From: Anarhynchus alexandrinus
Taxonomy: Eukaryota > Chordata > Aves > Charadriiformes > Charadriidae
Assembly: GCA_008711295.1 (NCBI GenBank)
Contig: VUYV01000020.1
Span: forward strand, 4,524,200 to 4,588,199
Reading direction: 5' to 3'
Length of the DNA: 64,000 nt
The translations under genes and the position numbers were made by a program. Below are positions 39,263 through 49,935 of the stretch, one piece after another. Position 1 is the stretch's first letter, and each line of letters opens with the position of its first letter. The notes beneath the pieces are model-generated. The model was not told where the DNA came from and made no database searches. It was given only the letters and a program-made list of their open reading frames with translations.

Positions 39263-42200
39263 CCGTACGCTCTGTACCTTAACACACAAAATTAAAAAGA
39301 AGAAAATCTCCACTTCACATAGACGTGTGAGCATTTACAAGTCATGGCACAAAACAAGCCAGAAAACAAAGGATAGGTACCCATCCACCCTCCAGTCTTT
39401 CTTTAGGAAATGCATCAGATCTGAAGTTCAAAGACAGCCGCCTCCTGTTGATGAGGATCTCAGTCTTACACCTGGGTGCTTCAGCTCCAGCACCAGACAT
39501 GCCTTCTGTCAGGTTAAGGACTCCTACCATGTCAGATGGAAACATGGACAAATTTCCCCATGCAAATCTTTGCTTTTCTCATCACACTGTGGCTTAGCAA
39601 CTGAGAAATGATCTTTCGATCTTCGATGTGCAGCCACAACTGCCCAGGTCCTAAAAGGTCAAATCACCCTTAGAGTCTAAGCCCCAAAATATACCAGACA
39701 ATAAAAACCCCACCCTGTTAAAGCAAAGTTACTCTTGGTTTTGCTTACAGAAGATAAATTAACTTGCTATCATATGATCAAAAATAATTACATTAAGAAT
39801 CATCTAGCATCTTACGAAAGAGAAGGGAATCTCACTTCTAAGCCAGAACAAATCTCTCCCAACAGACTTCACTTAATGGCTATATTGTCCTAAAAAACTA
39901 AAACACCAACAGGGTGGTTTGGTGCAGCAGAGGGTGTGTGCGTGGGGAGCAGACAAGACAAAGGTACAACTGACCACAGGCAACCCCTCATTCCCAGTTT
40001 GAATCAGGAATGCACACAGGCTGGAGGGCACCATTCCCAATCCCGTTCTGGGAAGGAGTTTACCTCCAGGGAGGTAGCTTCCCCAGCAGAGGCCAATGCT
40101 GCCTGTGCTGCTGCATAGAAGGCTGTTTGTGACACTCATTCACTTGAGCCCTGACACTCCAGTAAAACCCCTTCCATGTGCCCTGGAAAGAGACTGCTGA
40201 GTTGGTCTCACTCACTGGTTCCTGGCACAAAAGCAGAAGAGGATGAGCAGCTCACCATGACTACTGATGTCTCTGCTATGGGGAAACAACTTCCACTTCT
40301 TCAGACTGAAGAAATGAAACTAGTGCTACTTACCTTCTCTCTGCCGTGCTGCTTACAGAGCAGCTGCTAAGAGACATGGGCATTCTACAGCACAGGGCTC
40401 TGCTGTTGGCTCTTCTCCTTCTCAACTCCTTGGCGTTGGTAAAAACATTTTACTAAGTTTCCCCACTGTTATTCTTCCAGGTCAACAATTGCTGTAGTTG
40501 CCATGGGACACTGCCTGATCTTGAATGAGGGAGGTGCCACCCTCCCAATTATAGGAAACTGAATTAGAGAGAGTGGGAAAACAAGGGAGATTGAGACACT
40601 GAAAGGCAGTTTTGAGCCATGGAACAACATGACAAAGGAAGGTATGAGTCAAGCAGACCTTCAACTTAGCATCTAACTCCTCTCCCAAGTTCTCCTTTAA
40701 ATTTTACAGATATTCATTTATGCTAGTAAGAGGCTGTAATACTTGGTCTCTCCTCAAGAAAAATAGCAGAGTTAGATATTAGAGGAAAGGTTCGGTTCAG
40801 TCTTCAAACATCTACAAATGAGATATGACTGCCCAGACTAGATCTGGGCTTTACAGCTGGGGTCCTTCAACAGCTAAACTTCCAGCCAGAACAGCCCTAG
40901 TTTGGAACAACTTTCTAAAAGTCTTTTTTCCGATGTTATTATTACTATTTTCCTTTTTAATTTTCATAACAGCTCTGCCTCCAAACTCCTTTCCCATTTT
41001 CTTGCAAACGGCTACAATTGAAACCCAGGTTTCATAACCCTTAAACATTGTCCTGCTTGACAGAGCAGCTGTCTGAGGCACTGAAAGCAGTGATGGAACA
41101 GTGGGACAGCACGCTCCTCAAGGCCCTTGTTTTCCAGGTGTGCCCCATGCCAAAGACAGCAAAATTCCTATTTTTTGTAGGAATGCTGCACATTTAGTCA
41201 GACATATCTTGTGCATGGGTCTTGAGTCCAGTTAACCATCAGTGGTTTTGGATTTGAAGGAGGCAGAGAGTAACTCTAGGTAGCCAAATCCACAGTGTTT
41301 TAACAATACAGATGTTATTTTTGTTGAATGCTTACAGACACAGGCAAACATCGTGACTGGCAACTCTCGGGGTGAACATAGTGGGAGTCAACACAAGAAC
41401 ATGGAAACTGAGCTTCTGTTCTGAGGAACAATGACTGAACTTGATTTCCAGAAGCGTGGGTTTAAGTTGGGTTACCTAGATCTTAAGAGAGGAAAACACT
41501 AGGCTTGCACAGAACAGCGAGGACATGAGTGGTGGGTGGGTGCAGTGAGATGCATGTGTGGTCCTCTTATTGTTTTAAATCCTCTCCCTCATCTTTCTGT
41601 AATTTCATGGATAAATTAATACGTGTGTTTTGAACATACTTTTTGCACAGCAAGATTATGTTTATCTACTCTCTGCAGCTCCTAGAAAGAAGTTACAACT
41701 GTGGCCAAACCTGACTAGAACTACAGAGACAAGAGGGCACTGCCCTAGGCTTGGGGATTCTCATTTGTAAGTGGAGTGAATCGGAGGACTATGCAGAGAC
41801 AAGTGGAGTGGGGCTGGGTTCAGCACTGGGAAGGGGCACAGAGACTGGTCAAAATATGGTTCATGCCAAGCCCACAGAGCACAGCGGGACTCTCTGCGCA
41901 CTCTCATATGCCCCATATCAGTTCTCTTGCAGCAGAGTCTGCATCAAACCTCCTTTTCTAAATCTCCCCCTGCTCTTCTCAGGGCTAAGCTGAGATGAGT
42001 TTGCAGGGGAAGACTAAAGAAAAACACCAGGGGCTTTCGGAAAATAAAAAAAAAACAGCAAGTCCTGATGCATTGCCATTGCTCCAGAGAGGTACAGTAT
42101 ACAGCACCAATGAGCCTATGGCACATGAACACACAGACTCCACACTCACCAGAAAGAGCAAACATCTGATGTTCTCCAATCACAGGCAACTGAATACAGC

Positions 42201-44589
42201 TGATGCCTACAATTGAGCTCCACTGTTTTACATCTGCTAGGAATCAGGTATCAGGTGAGCCACAGCAATAGCCTTTTCCATTGAATCCTATCCACCATGG
42301 GTCTGTTCTCAAAAGCTCTGGGCAAATATTGTTAGAAGAGCAAAACCAAGATCATCCTTTTAAATTCCACTCAAGATAAACCTCCAAAAGGCCGTACTTG
42401 CAAAGAGACTAGAACAGACTCAGTTCTACCCAGCAGAGACCAATGGTATAGGCACCCACACATACACACGCTCCTCCCACCAGCCATCAAACTTGTGTGC
42501 CAGAGGACACAAAAATAATGCTACCAAGTAAAACATGAGACTTTAAAAAGCCTCCTAGGCAGAAAATACCCAGACTCTGGTCCTTGGCACCCCAGATACT
42601 CCAAATCTTAGAGAACTCCATTCAGTTTATTTAACCTCAAAGCCACTATGAGAACCAAAATCTCTTTACAAACATAGTTTCAGTTGTGTTTGGAGCCATG
42701 ATTTAACAGGTCATGATGTTAAAAACTACAGATAGAACAAAGTCACTACAAGCCCCATTCAGCAGGTGGATAGAGCCTGGTAACAAAAGTGTTACCACTG
42801 AAGTAGAGCCTTTAATTCTCCAATTTCCTCCTTGCCTTCCCAGACCACTATTATTACGAAGTAAGACTGATTCTACAGTACAGGAGCCAGGGGAATGCTG
42901 GAGCTCCATGCTGTGATACGTATCATCCTTTATGGTAGCAAGAATTTTTATAAAGTTCTCAAACTACCCCTATATTGTTAGCTTAAGAGGCTGGTTAAGG
43001 TTTATAGCTCTTATTATGGTGACAGAAACCATACACTCCTCCAACTCCACTTCTACCTGCATGTGAAGCTTCCAGATGTCTTCCTAGTAAGTCTCCTACT
43101 CTCCTCCCACCGCTCAGTTTCTGCTCAGTACAAACACCCAGCACAGCCTGGCCTCAGCCAGCAGTCACCTGTATGTGATGGAGACACACAGTTAAGTTTC
43201 TTGCCAGCTCTGCTACTCTACTTGTGGCTTTGCTGATGTGATAAAGAGATTTATGGCTAATTCATATCCAACTTTCAAGGATTCTTTTGGAAGACTAGCA
43301 TCCACCTGTTACCTTTCTCACCCTATGAATGGAGACAGCATTTTACATATATAGTTCAGAAGGGAATTAGCAAAGAAAACAATGGTAAAGAGTCAATAAA
43401 CACCCATCAGAAAAAAGCAGCAACCTACAAAACCGTTGTGCTGCAAAGAGATCCCTCTGCAAAGGAGGTCAACTCCTCTAACAGCTTATAGTATGGAGCC
43501 CTGGCATTCCCCTGGCTCACATCCCACAAAAGCAGTGTTATTCAGCAGTGTTGACACCACAAAGCACAGCAGTCCAGAAAGACAAGGAGCCTGAAGGATT
43601 AAAGGCCTTCATTTCAGGGCCTCATCCACCCTGCATTAAGATACAGTGACTTAGCTCTGTCTGTAATTTACAGCCCATTTACTGCTGAACCTCAGCTCCA
43701 AACACAGTCAGATTAAAAGCAGCACTGTTTATCACAGGCTTACAACCCTCTCAGACATAAGGGGAAAGCAGTACAAGGGACACCTAGAACTGGAGGGGCA
43801 CCTATCTAGCATAGCTAATCTTATCTGTCATGCACATACTGAGAGAGGGAAGGGTGGGAGATGGCTTCTCACACCAGTGCCAACCATTTCTGCTTAGGCC
43901 ACTGGGATTTAAATACACCCCACCTGGCTCACACCCCATCCCCACTGGCCTAGCTCAGTTATTACACTGCTGTGATAAGAGGTCCCTTTGCACAGGCCAG
44001 CCTCTCTGATGGCTTACAGCAACTCCCCAGCATTGCATGGGTCCCCTCTACCAGGGAAGTACAGCCAACAGCAGCTGCCATAAACAACGTATCTGGTAAC
44101 AGTTTTCCATTCACTCCTCAGAAGACCCAGAGAGGGCAACTGCCATTGCCCTGAGATACTTCATTAGCTGAGCAGAAGCTGCCTGTGTTGGGAGACCTCA
44201 CTCAACACTCACCTCTGCTCAGCCATAAAGAACTACATTAGCCAGATTTGCAAACACAAGGAACAATGCCTTACAGTCAGGCTGGAAAATGCATTTGGAG
44301 CACATGAGACATTTCAGGCTTCTCCTCCTCTAAAAATCCTATATTAACCCTTCTGAGTGCGAGCAGACATGAGCTGTTTCATCTCTATGGATTTACACCA
44401 AACTTCTTGTGTTTTATCATGGAGCAAACCAGTAACACAGAACAATCCTTCAAGACCAGATCTTTGATACATCTGGTCAGGCATCTTTAAAGAGTGAGGA
44501 CCGTGTAAAAATTTGCAATGTCTCTCACTGCACCAGATCCTTTCCTGGTAGGCATTGCGTGATTTCAAGTGGTTCCTAGTTGGGAGAAT

Positions 44590-45186
44590 AGGTTCCTAGT
44601 TGGAGCAGGGCGAGGGAGGTGATTCTGCCCCTCTACTCCACTCTCGTGAGACCCCACCTGGAGTACTGCGTCCAGCTCTGGAGTCCCCAACATAAGAAGG
44701 ACATGGACCTGTTGGAGCGTGTCCAGAGGAGGGCCACGAGGATGATCCGAGGGCTGGAACACCTCTCCTATGAGGACAGGCTGAAGGAGTTGGGGCTGTT
44801 CAGCCTGGAGAAGAGAAGGCTCCGGGGAGATCTTATTGCGGCCTTCCAGTACCTAAAGGGGGCCTACAGGAGAGCTGGGGAAGGACTTTTTACTAGGGCA
44901 TGTAGTGACAGGACAAGGGGGAATGGCTTCAAACTGGAAGAGGGCAGGTTTAGATTGAACATTAGGAAGAAGTTTTTCACTTTGAGGGTGGTGAGGCACT
45001 GGAACAGGTTGCCCAGAGAGGTTGTTGAGTCCCCATCCCTGGAGGTGTTCAAGGCCAGGCTGGACGTGGCCTTGGGCAACCTGGTCTAGTGGGAGGTATC
45101 CCTGCCTATGGCAGGGGGGTTGGAACTCGATGATCTTCAAGGTCCTTTCCAACCTAAACCATTCTATGATTCTATGATTCTATGAT
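44590..45186 (+). mobile_element. Well-preserved CR1 LINE 3' copy
   Basis: A 0.6-kb CR1 starts about GTTGGAGCAGGGCGAGGGAG. It keeps an uninterrupted frame for the end of ORF2 (44,619-45,089) and ends in a clean octamer tail ATTCTATGATTCTATGATTC at 45,161-45,186. It is the least diverged repeat in the window, hence probably the youngest insertion. It lies in intron 1, antisense to the gene. A short direct repeat of GGTTCCTAGTTGG at the 5' junction (44,571 and 44,591) may reflect the integration event. Confidence 0.95.
44619..45089 (+). pseudogene. CR1 ORF2 C-terminal fragment, open for 156 codons
   Basis: The frame shows the characteristic end of the CR1 polyprotein: [60 protein letters not shown], and a final [16 protein letters not shown] followed by a stop at the expected place. 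The reverse transcriptase catalytic part and the endonuclease are missing because the insertion is 5'-truncated, so it cannot encode an active enzyme. Confidence 0.9.
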
Positions 45187-45365
45187 AATCTCGCCAAAGG
45201 AGTGGTCTCTTCACACCACACATGAAGAGATGGGCTAGAGTGGCACAAAGGCAGAATTTGAATGTTTACTTTCTCCTCCAATGTATGAGCCATCAAGCAC
45301 AAAATTAAATTAGTAAGAGGCAGGTTCTAAACAAACAACAGGTAATCCTTCAGCAACATGTAGTT

Positions 45366-45625
45366 AAGGTGTGAAACTTTTTGCCACAGGATGTTCTGGA
45401 TGCCAAGACCCTACATAGATTTGGTGGGAGGAAGTGGACAAGTTAAGGTGAAAGAAGTCCACTGGGCTACTAATGCAGAGACAGTAGTTTGGTCTCAAGA
45501 AGTCCCCGAGAATAAAGTATGTGCTGTTCTTAGCAACTCCTCTAGGTGCCCATCTCTGGCACCTGAAGGAGATAGGATACTGGGAGAAACAGACAGGTTT
45601 AACATAGGATGGGTGCATTTAAACC
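45366..45625 (+). mobile_element. Old L3/CR1-like repeat remnant
   Basis: The segment CACAGGATGTTCTGGATGCC, then ACATAGATTTGG, GCTACTAATGCAGAGACAG and GGATACTGGGAGAAACAGAC, follows the order of an ancient amniote CR1/L3-type 3' region. In that family the motif 'gacaggatactgggctagatgg' precedes the end. Divergence is high and no tail is left. A 170-codon frame starting at 45,391 overlaps this repeat and unrelated sequence beyond it, so I treat that frame as chance. Confidence 0.5.
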
Positions 45626-46055
45626 ACACAATGCATGCATTTACTTGCAAGGTGACAACACAAGGGAATGCGCAGAACAAAACCCAACAGTGTTCTTGCA
45701 GATTCAACTCACCTCACTCACCACAGACAGTTAGTGACGCAGTGTCCAAGCACCACATACTAAAGCAGCACCCCCCCACATACCATTTCAGGAACAAGAC
45801 AGAGGAAAAGCTGCATTGCACTGCAGTCCTCTTCAAAATACCACTGAGGGGTTTCCCAAGAATGACTTGTTCTGTCCAAGAGAGAATAAAGGGGGTTCTA
45901 TGAACAAAAATATATACATGGAAGCTGCTGATTTTTTAAGCCTCTAAATTATGTCACTTCATATGCTCCACACCAAATACCACTGTTCTCTCTTGTTAAT
46001 TAGTCTTCAGCCAAAGAACTTTTATTTCTTCAGAATAACCAACTCCTAGGAATAA

Positions 46056-46100
46056 AGAAAAAAAATGAAAAAAAAAAAAAGAAACCCACACACAAAAACA
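46056..46100. repeat. A-rich low-complexity tract
   Basis: A run of AAAAAAAATG followed by twelve or more A and then ACCCACACACAAAAAC. It may be an old retroposon tail, but no body is recognisable on either side. Confidence 0.7.
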
Positions 46101-47141
46101 GTCTGGCTACAGACAACTGTCTGGAACAACCACTTGGCTTTGTGTGTAATAACTGGGTGACAGGATATGGAAGGATTATTTTATATTTTCCCAGCTTACA
46201 TCCAGACACGCTCTCAGCAAACCAAAGGATCTAGCTGCCTGTCTGGCACCTCTCCTCAAGATGGGAAATTCCCCATTCAACCAAAGGACATTTTCTTCTC
46301 ATCTTATGCCCATATAGAGCTTGGCAGATTGTGGCTTCTATGCCAAGAAGTAAGGACATCAGTTAAATAAAAAATAGCCTGCATCATGGAAACAATGTGA
46401 CCCCATTAGGAATGAGTAAGATGAGACAGACTTCTGAACTAAATGAGTACAAGGGGATAGGATCTTTCTGCCATCAGCAACTTGAATTCTGCAATCTCCT
46501 TGAAATCAGTGGCTTCAAACCAGGTTTGTAGCTCAGTCAAACCAATTATTCAGCTACCCAAGGCCAATCAATAGTTTGTTCCCTAGAAATGTCAGAAACC
46601 AAGGTCCGTCTACTCTCATTGTGGACATTAATGAATATTGAGGTATTTGTGAGTACTTTATCCAGGCATCTCCTGTCATTTCATAAATCTAAATTCAGAT
46701 AAGGACCGTTTACCTTGCAGCCAGGCAACAAACCTCAGGTCAACCCATCTCTGAAATTAGAGACATGACTAATAAACTCCTCAGGCTGCTTAGGCTCTGG
46801 CACTGGTTTCCTCTTGTCCTCTGAAGGTGTTTCCAGCCCTGAACTCTTAGGTCTTCTCATATGGGCTGATGCTGGAACAAGGGTTGGGAGGTGATCCCAG
46901 GCAAAGTTGTAAAGGGCTTTTCTCAGCTGTGTTTGCTGGGTGCAACAACCAACCAACCCAGTCATGCCAGCCCCACACAATGGCAGCTCGTTTGAGGAAG
47001 AGAATCCATAGCTTCACAATCTATCAAGCCTGAGGGACACCTCCCCAGGTTTCACCACATCTCCTCGCTGACAACATTCATTTAGAAGGTGCATGCCAGC
47101 GAGACACAGGCATTGATGTCCATTGCCAGCACCACAGCTCA

Positions 47142-47169
47142 AGCCCCTTCACCACAAGGTGAAGGGGCT
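47142..47169. other. Perfect 12-bp stem hairpin with 4-nt loop
   Basis: AGCCCCTTCACC and its exact reverse complement GGTGAAGGGGCT are separated by ACAA. In the intron 1 transcript this would fold into a stable GC-rich stem. The arms are too short for a canonical miRNA precursor, and pairing stops immediately outside (A against C). Confidence 0.9.
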
Positions 47170-49554
47170 CTGCAGCAGGACTTTATTTCTACAGTGAGCC
47201 TGGATGGTGGGCTGACTGGCTAAGAGTGGTCCACACGAGCTGCTTGCAAACCTGATAGTCACTCACAGAACCTTCTTTGGACTTTTAGCCCCTGCCAGCC
47301 CCAGATGACATTCTGCCATGCTAAGCCAGAACAACTAGGAAGACTCAGGATTTGGATTATTGCACATGCCACTATGTGGCAGCTTTGGTGCAGATTTTCC
47401 AAGCAAGATACTTTCTCTCATCCAGGTCATCTGGGAAGTTTCCATAAGTGTCCACAGTACTTCACTCTCCATGAAGCTTCTAAGACTGGACTAGAGAGTC
47501 AACCATGTGAGCTCTTTGCGTGATATACCCACACAAGGGTACTCTGTTGTAGCATTCCCACGCTGCTCGGGCTGTCTCAAAGACAGAACTTCAGAAGTTC
47601 ACCTGGCTAAGCACTTGGTGTTCTGCAGTAATTACAGAGGAGAAAAAAAAATACTCATCATGTAAGATCTGCTCCCTCTGCCTCAACCAGCTCCCGAGAT
47701 GCCCCAGCCTCAAAATGCCTGTCCTACAACAACTGAACAATTCTGTCTGATGTACATACTGAGGTACACATGGAGGCCAGGTCAATGGCCAAACAAACTA
47801 GTCCACAGCAGGGAGGAGGTTATACTGGGTCTGAAAAGCAAGAAGAACATAGCACAAGGGGGGGGAGGAATGCCCAGAGGCATCCTGAGCTGTCCACCCC
47901 CAAGGAGTGACCAAGCTGGTCCAGAAGAAACCAGACTTCTTTGAAGCGTGCTTCACCTGTGTGCCAGGTCCCCACAGCTTGGGCAGGCCTGTGCCCAGAT
48001 TGGCATGGAGACAGCTCTGCATAGGTCACATTGGGCCATACATCCTTTACATCAGCTTTTACGCCTGTGTCACAGGAGAGTTTGTACTGCACAGGGAATG
48101 CTTTCTGTGCAGAAAAAGGTCACAACTAATTGGCTTTTCTCTAAATCCTTGCCTGGGTGTTCACGCTGAGCAGTTGTGGGTGGTGCTGGTGCCTATTCAA
48201 AAACAGCTTAGCTGGCTGACTCTGCTGGTCAACGGTGGCAAGAGGACAAACAGGCTCTGCCCACGGCCACGTACAACAGTTACTGCTGCAGAAAACTGCC
48301 CTGAGCACACACATACCTGTGATGATGGTTGCTAGGAAAAGTTGGGTCACCCAGCAACCCAAATCCCACTGAACAGGAGAACAGGGGCTACAGATAAATG
48401 CATGGGGATAGGAGGGGTTGGTGCTGCCTACACGGAGGGTGGGAGTGTATTTCCCACTGAAAAGGGAATACAGCCCTCGGTTCCCACACTGAGGCATCCC
48501 AACAATACTTCTGTGAACCCAGGCATGTTCCAGGAACAGCTGGAGGAGCTGGCCAGACTGGCACGCTAAAGCAGAGTGGTGCCCTGCCCACCCACCACTC
48601 CACAGAGATGTCCTAAGCGGATGCAAGCCTTGCTTTTTTACTTTAAAAAAAGGTGAACACACTGTTTTTGCAAGAGTCACAATTAAAATAAATGATGACC
48701 TGAGTCTGCTTTCTATTTTCACTTCAAATATAAGCTATTTTCCTGCTCAGGAAAATTTTGAGCATCCCAAACACTGCAACATAAATTCAGGAGCTATAAG
48801 ACAGTGCATGACAGCAGGAAATGAAATAGAACTGCACTGTCCAGCAAAGCAAAACAGATTAATCTGTTTTTACTGAAATGCAACAGTTAAATACATAGTA
48901 TTACATTTTCAGAATTCCATTTTTCATTCAAATAAAAATCAAGAATTGGGAAATACAAGGAAAAGTAATGAGATTTCTTCATGATGCTGGGGGGTGGATT
49001 TTTTTTTTTTATTCTAGCCCATATTTTCATACCAGTCATAAGCAAGGCCAGCTGAGAGAATGTCTCACAACTATCCCAATGTCAGTGAACTTCCCATTAT
49101 ATTGTATTTGCAATATCTGCAATTTGTCTTAAGTCCTACTTTCTGGAATAAAGTCATTACACAAGATTGTTGGTGCTGGATGTCTGCACAGGAAAGATGA
49201 CAACCTTGAAGATCCAGACCTTAGAATCCAAAAAGAAAGAATTGTAAACCTATTATTTTACAATGCCTCAGGCAGAAGTCTCAACAACTTAAGTTTTCTC
49301 AGTGGCTGTGATTGCCTGTTCTATTCTTTGCCTTGGCTAAGCATCTATTACAGCATTTCTAACTCACTAACATAATTTTAGTCCAAATTACTACAAGCCT
49401 AACTTTAGGCATATTCATAGATATTCCAATAGCCAAAATGGTACATTCATGCAAATGCTTGTCCCCTCCTGAGTGAGATTAAGACAAACCAGAAGCACCT
49501 AATGTTACCAGGTGTTAATAGAAAGAAAAGCAAAGCTTCAATGTAAAAAAATAG

Positions 49555-49935
49555 TCATAGAATCATATAGGTTGGAAAAGACCTGTAAGATCATCAAGTC
49601 CAACCATAAACCTAACACTACCAAGTCCACCACTAAACCATGCCCCTAGGCACCACATCTACACATCTTTTAAATACTTCCAGGGATGGTGACTCAACCA
49701 CTTCCCTGGGCAGCCTGTTCCAATGCTTGACAACCCTTTCTGTGAAGAAATTTTTCCTAATATCCAATCTATACCTGCCCTGGTGCAACTTAAAGCCATT
49801 TCCTCTTGTCCTACCACCTGTTACTTGGGAGAAGAGACTGACACCCACCTCACTACAATCTCCTTTGAGGTAGTTGTAGAGAGTGATTAAGTCTCCCCTG
49901 AGCCTCCTTCCTCCAGCCCTAGAGGAACGAACCTG
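49555..49935 (-). mobile_element. CR1 LINE 3' fragment, reverse, in intron 1
   Basis: TCATAGAATCATATAGGTTGG begins a reverse CR1 3' end that extends about 380 bp. Read on the minus strand it keeps [20 protein letters not shown] and [20 protein letters not shown]. The 3' UTR 'aagatcatcaagtccaacca' type differs from the CR1 copy at 44.6-45.2 kb, suggesting another subfamily. It lies in inverted orientation to that copy, about 4.4 kb away. Confidence 0.92.

Noticed and set aside
47142..47169. microRNA precursor
   Set aside because: The stem is only 12 bp with no pairing beyond it, far below a usual 30-bp pre-miRNA stem.
48141..48722. 193-codon minus-strand frame in intron 1
   Set aside because: Random-looking residues rich in C, W and S, with competing plus-strand frames of similar quality. 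No motif.
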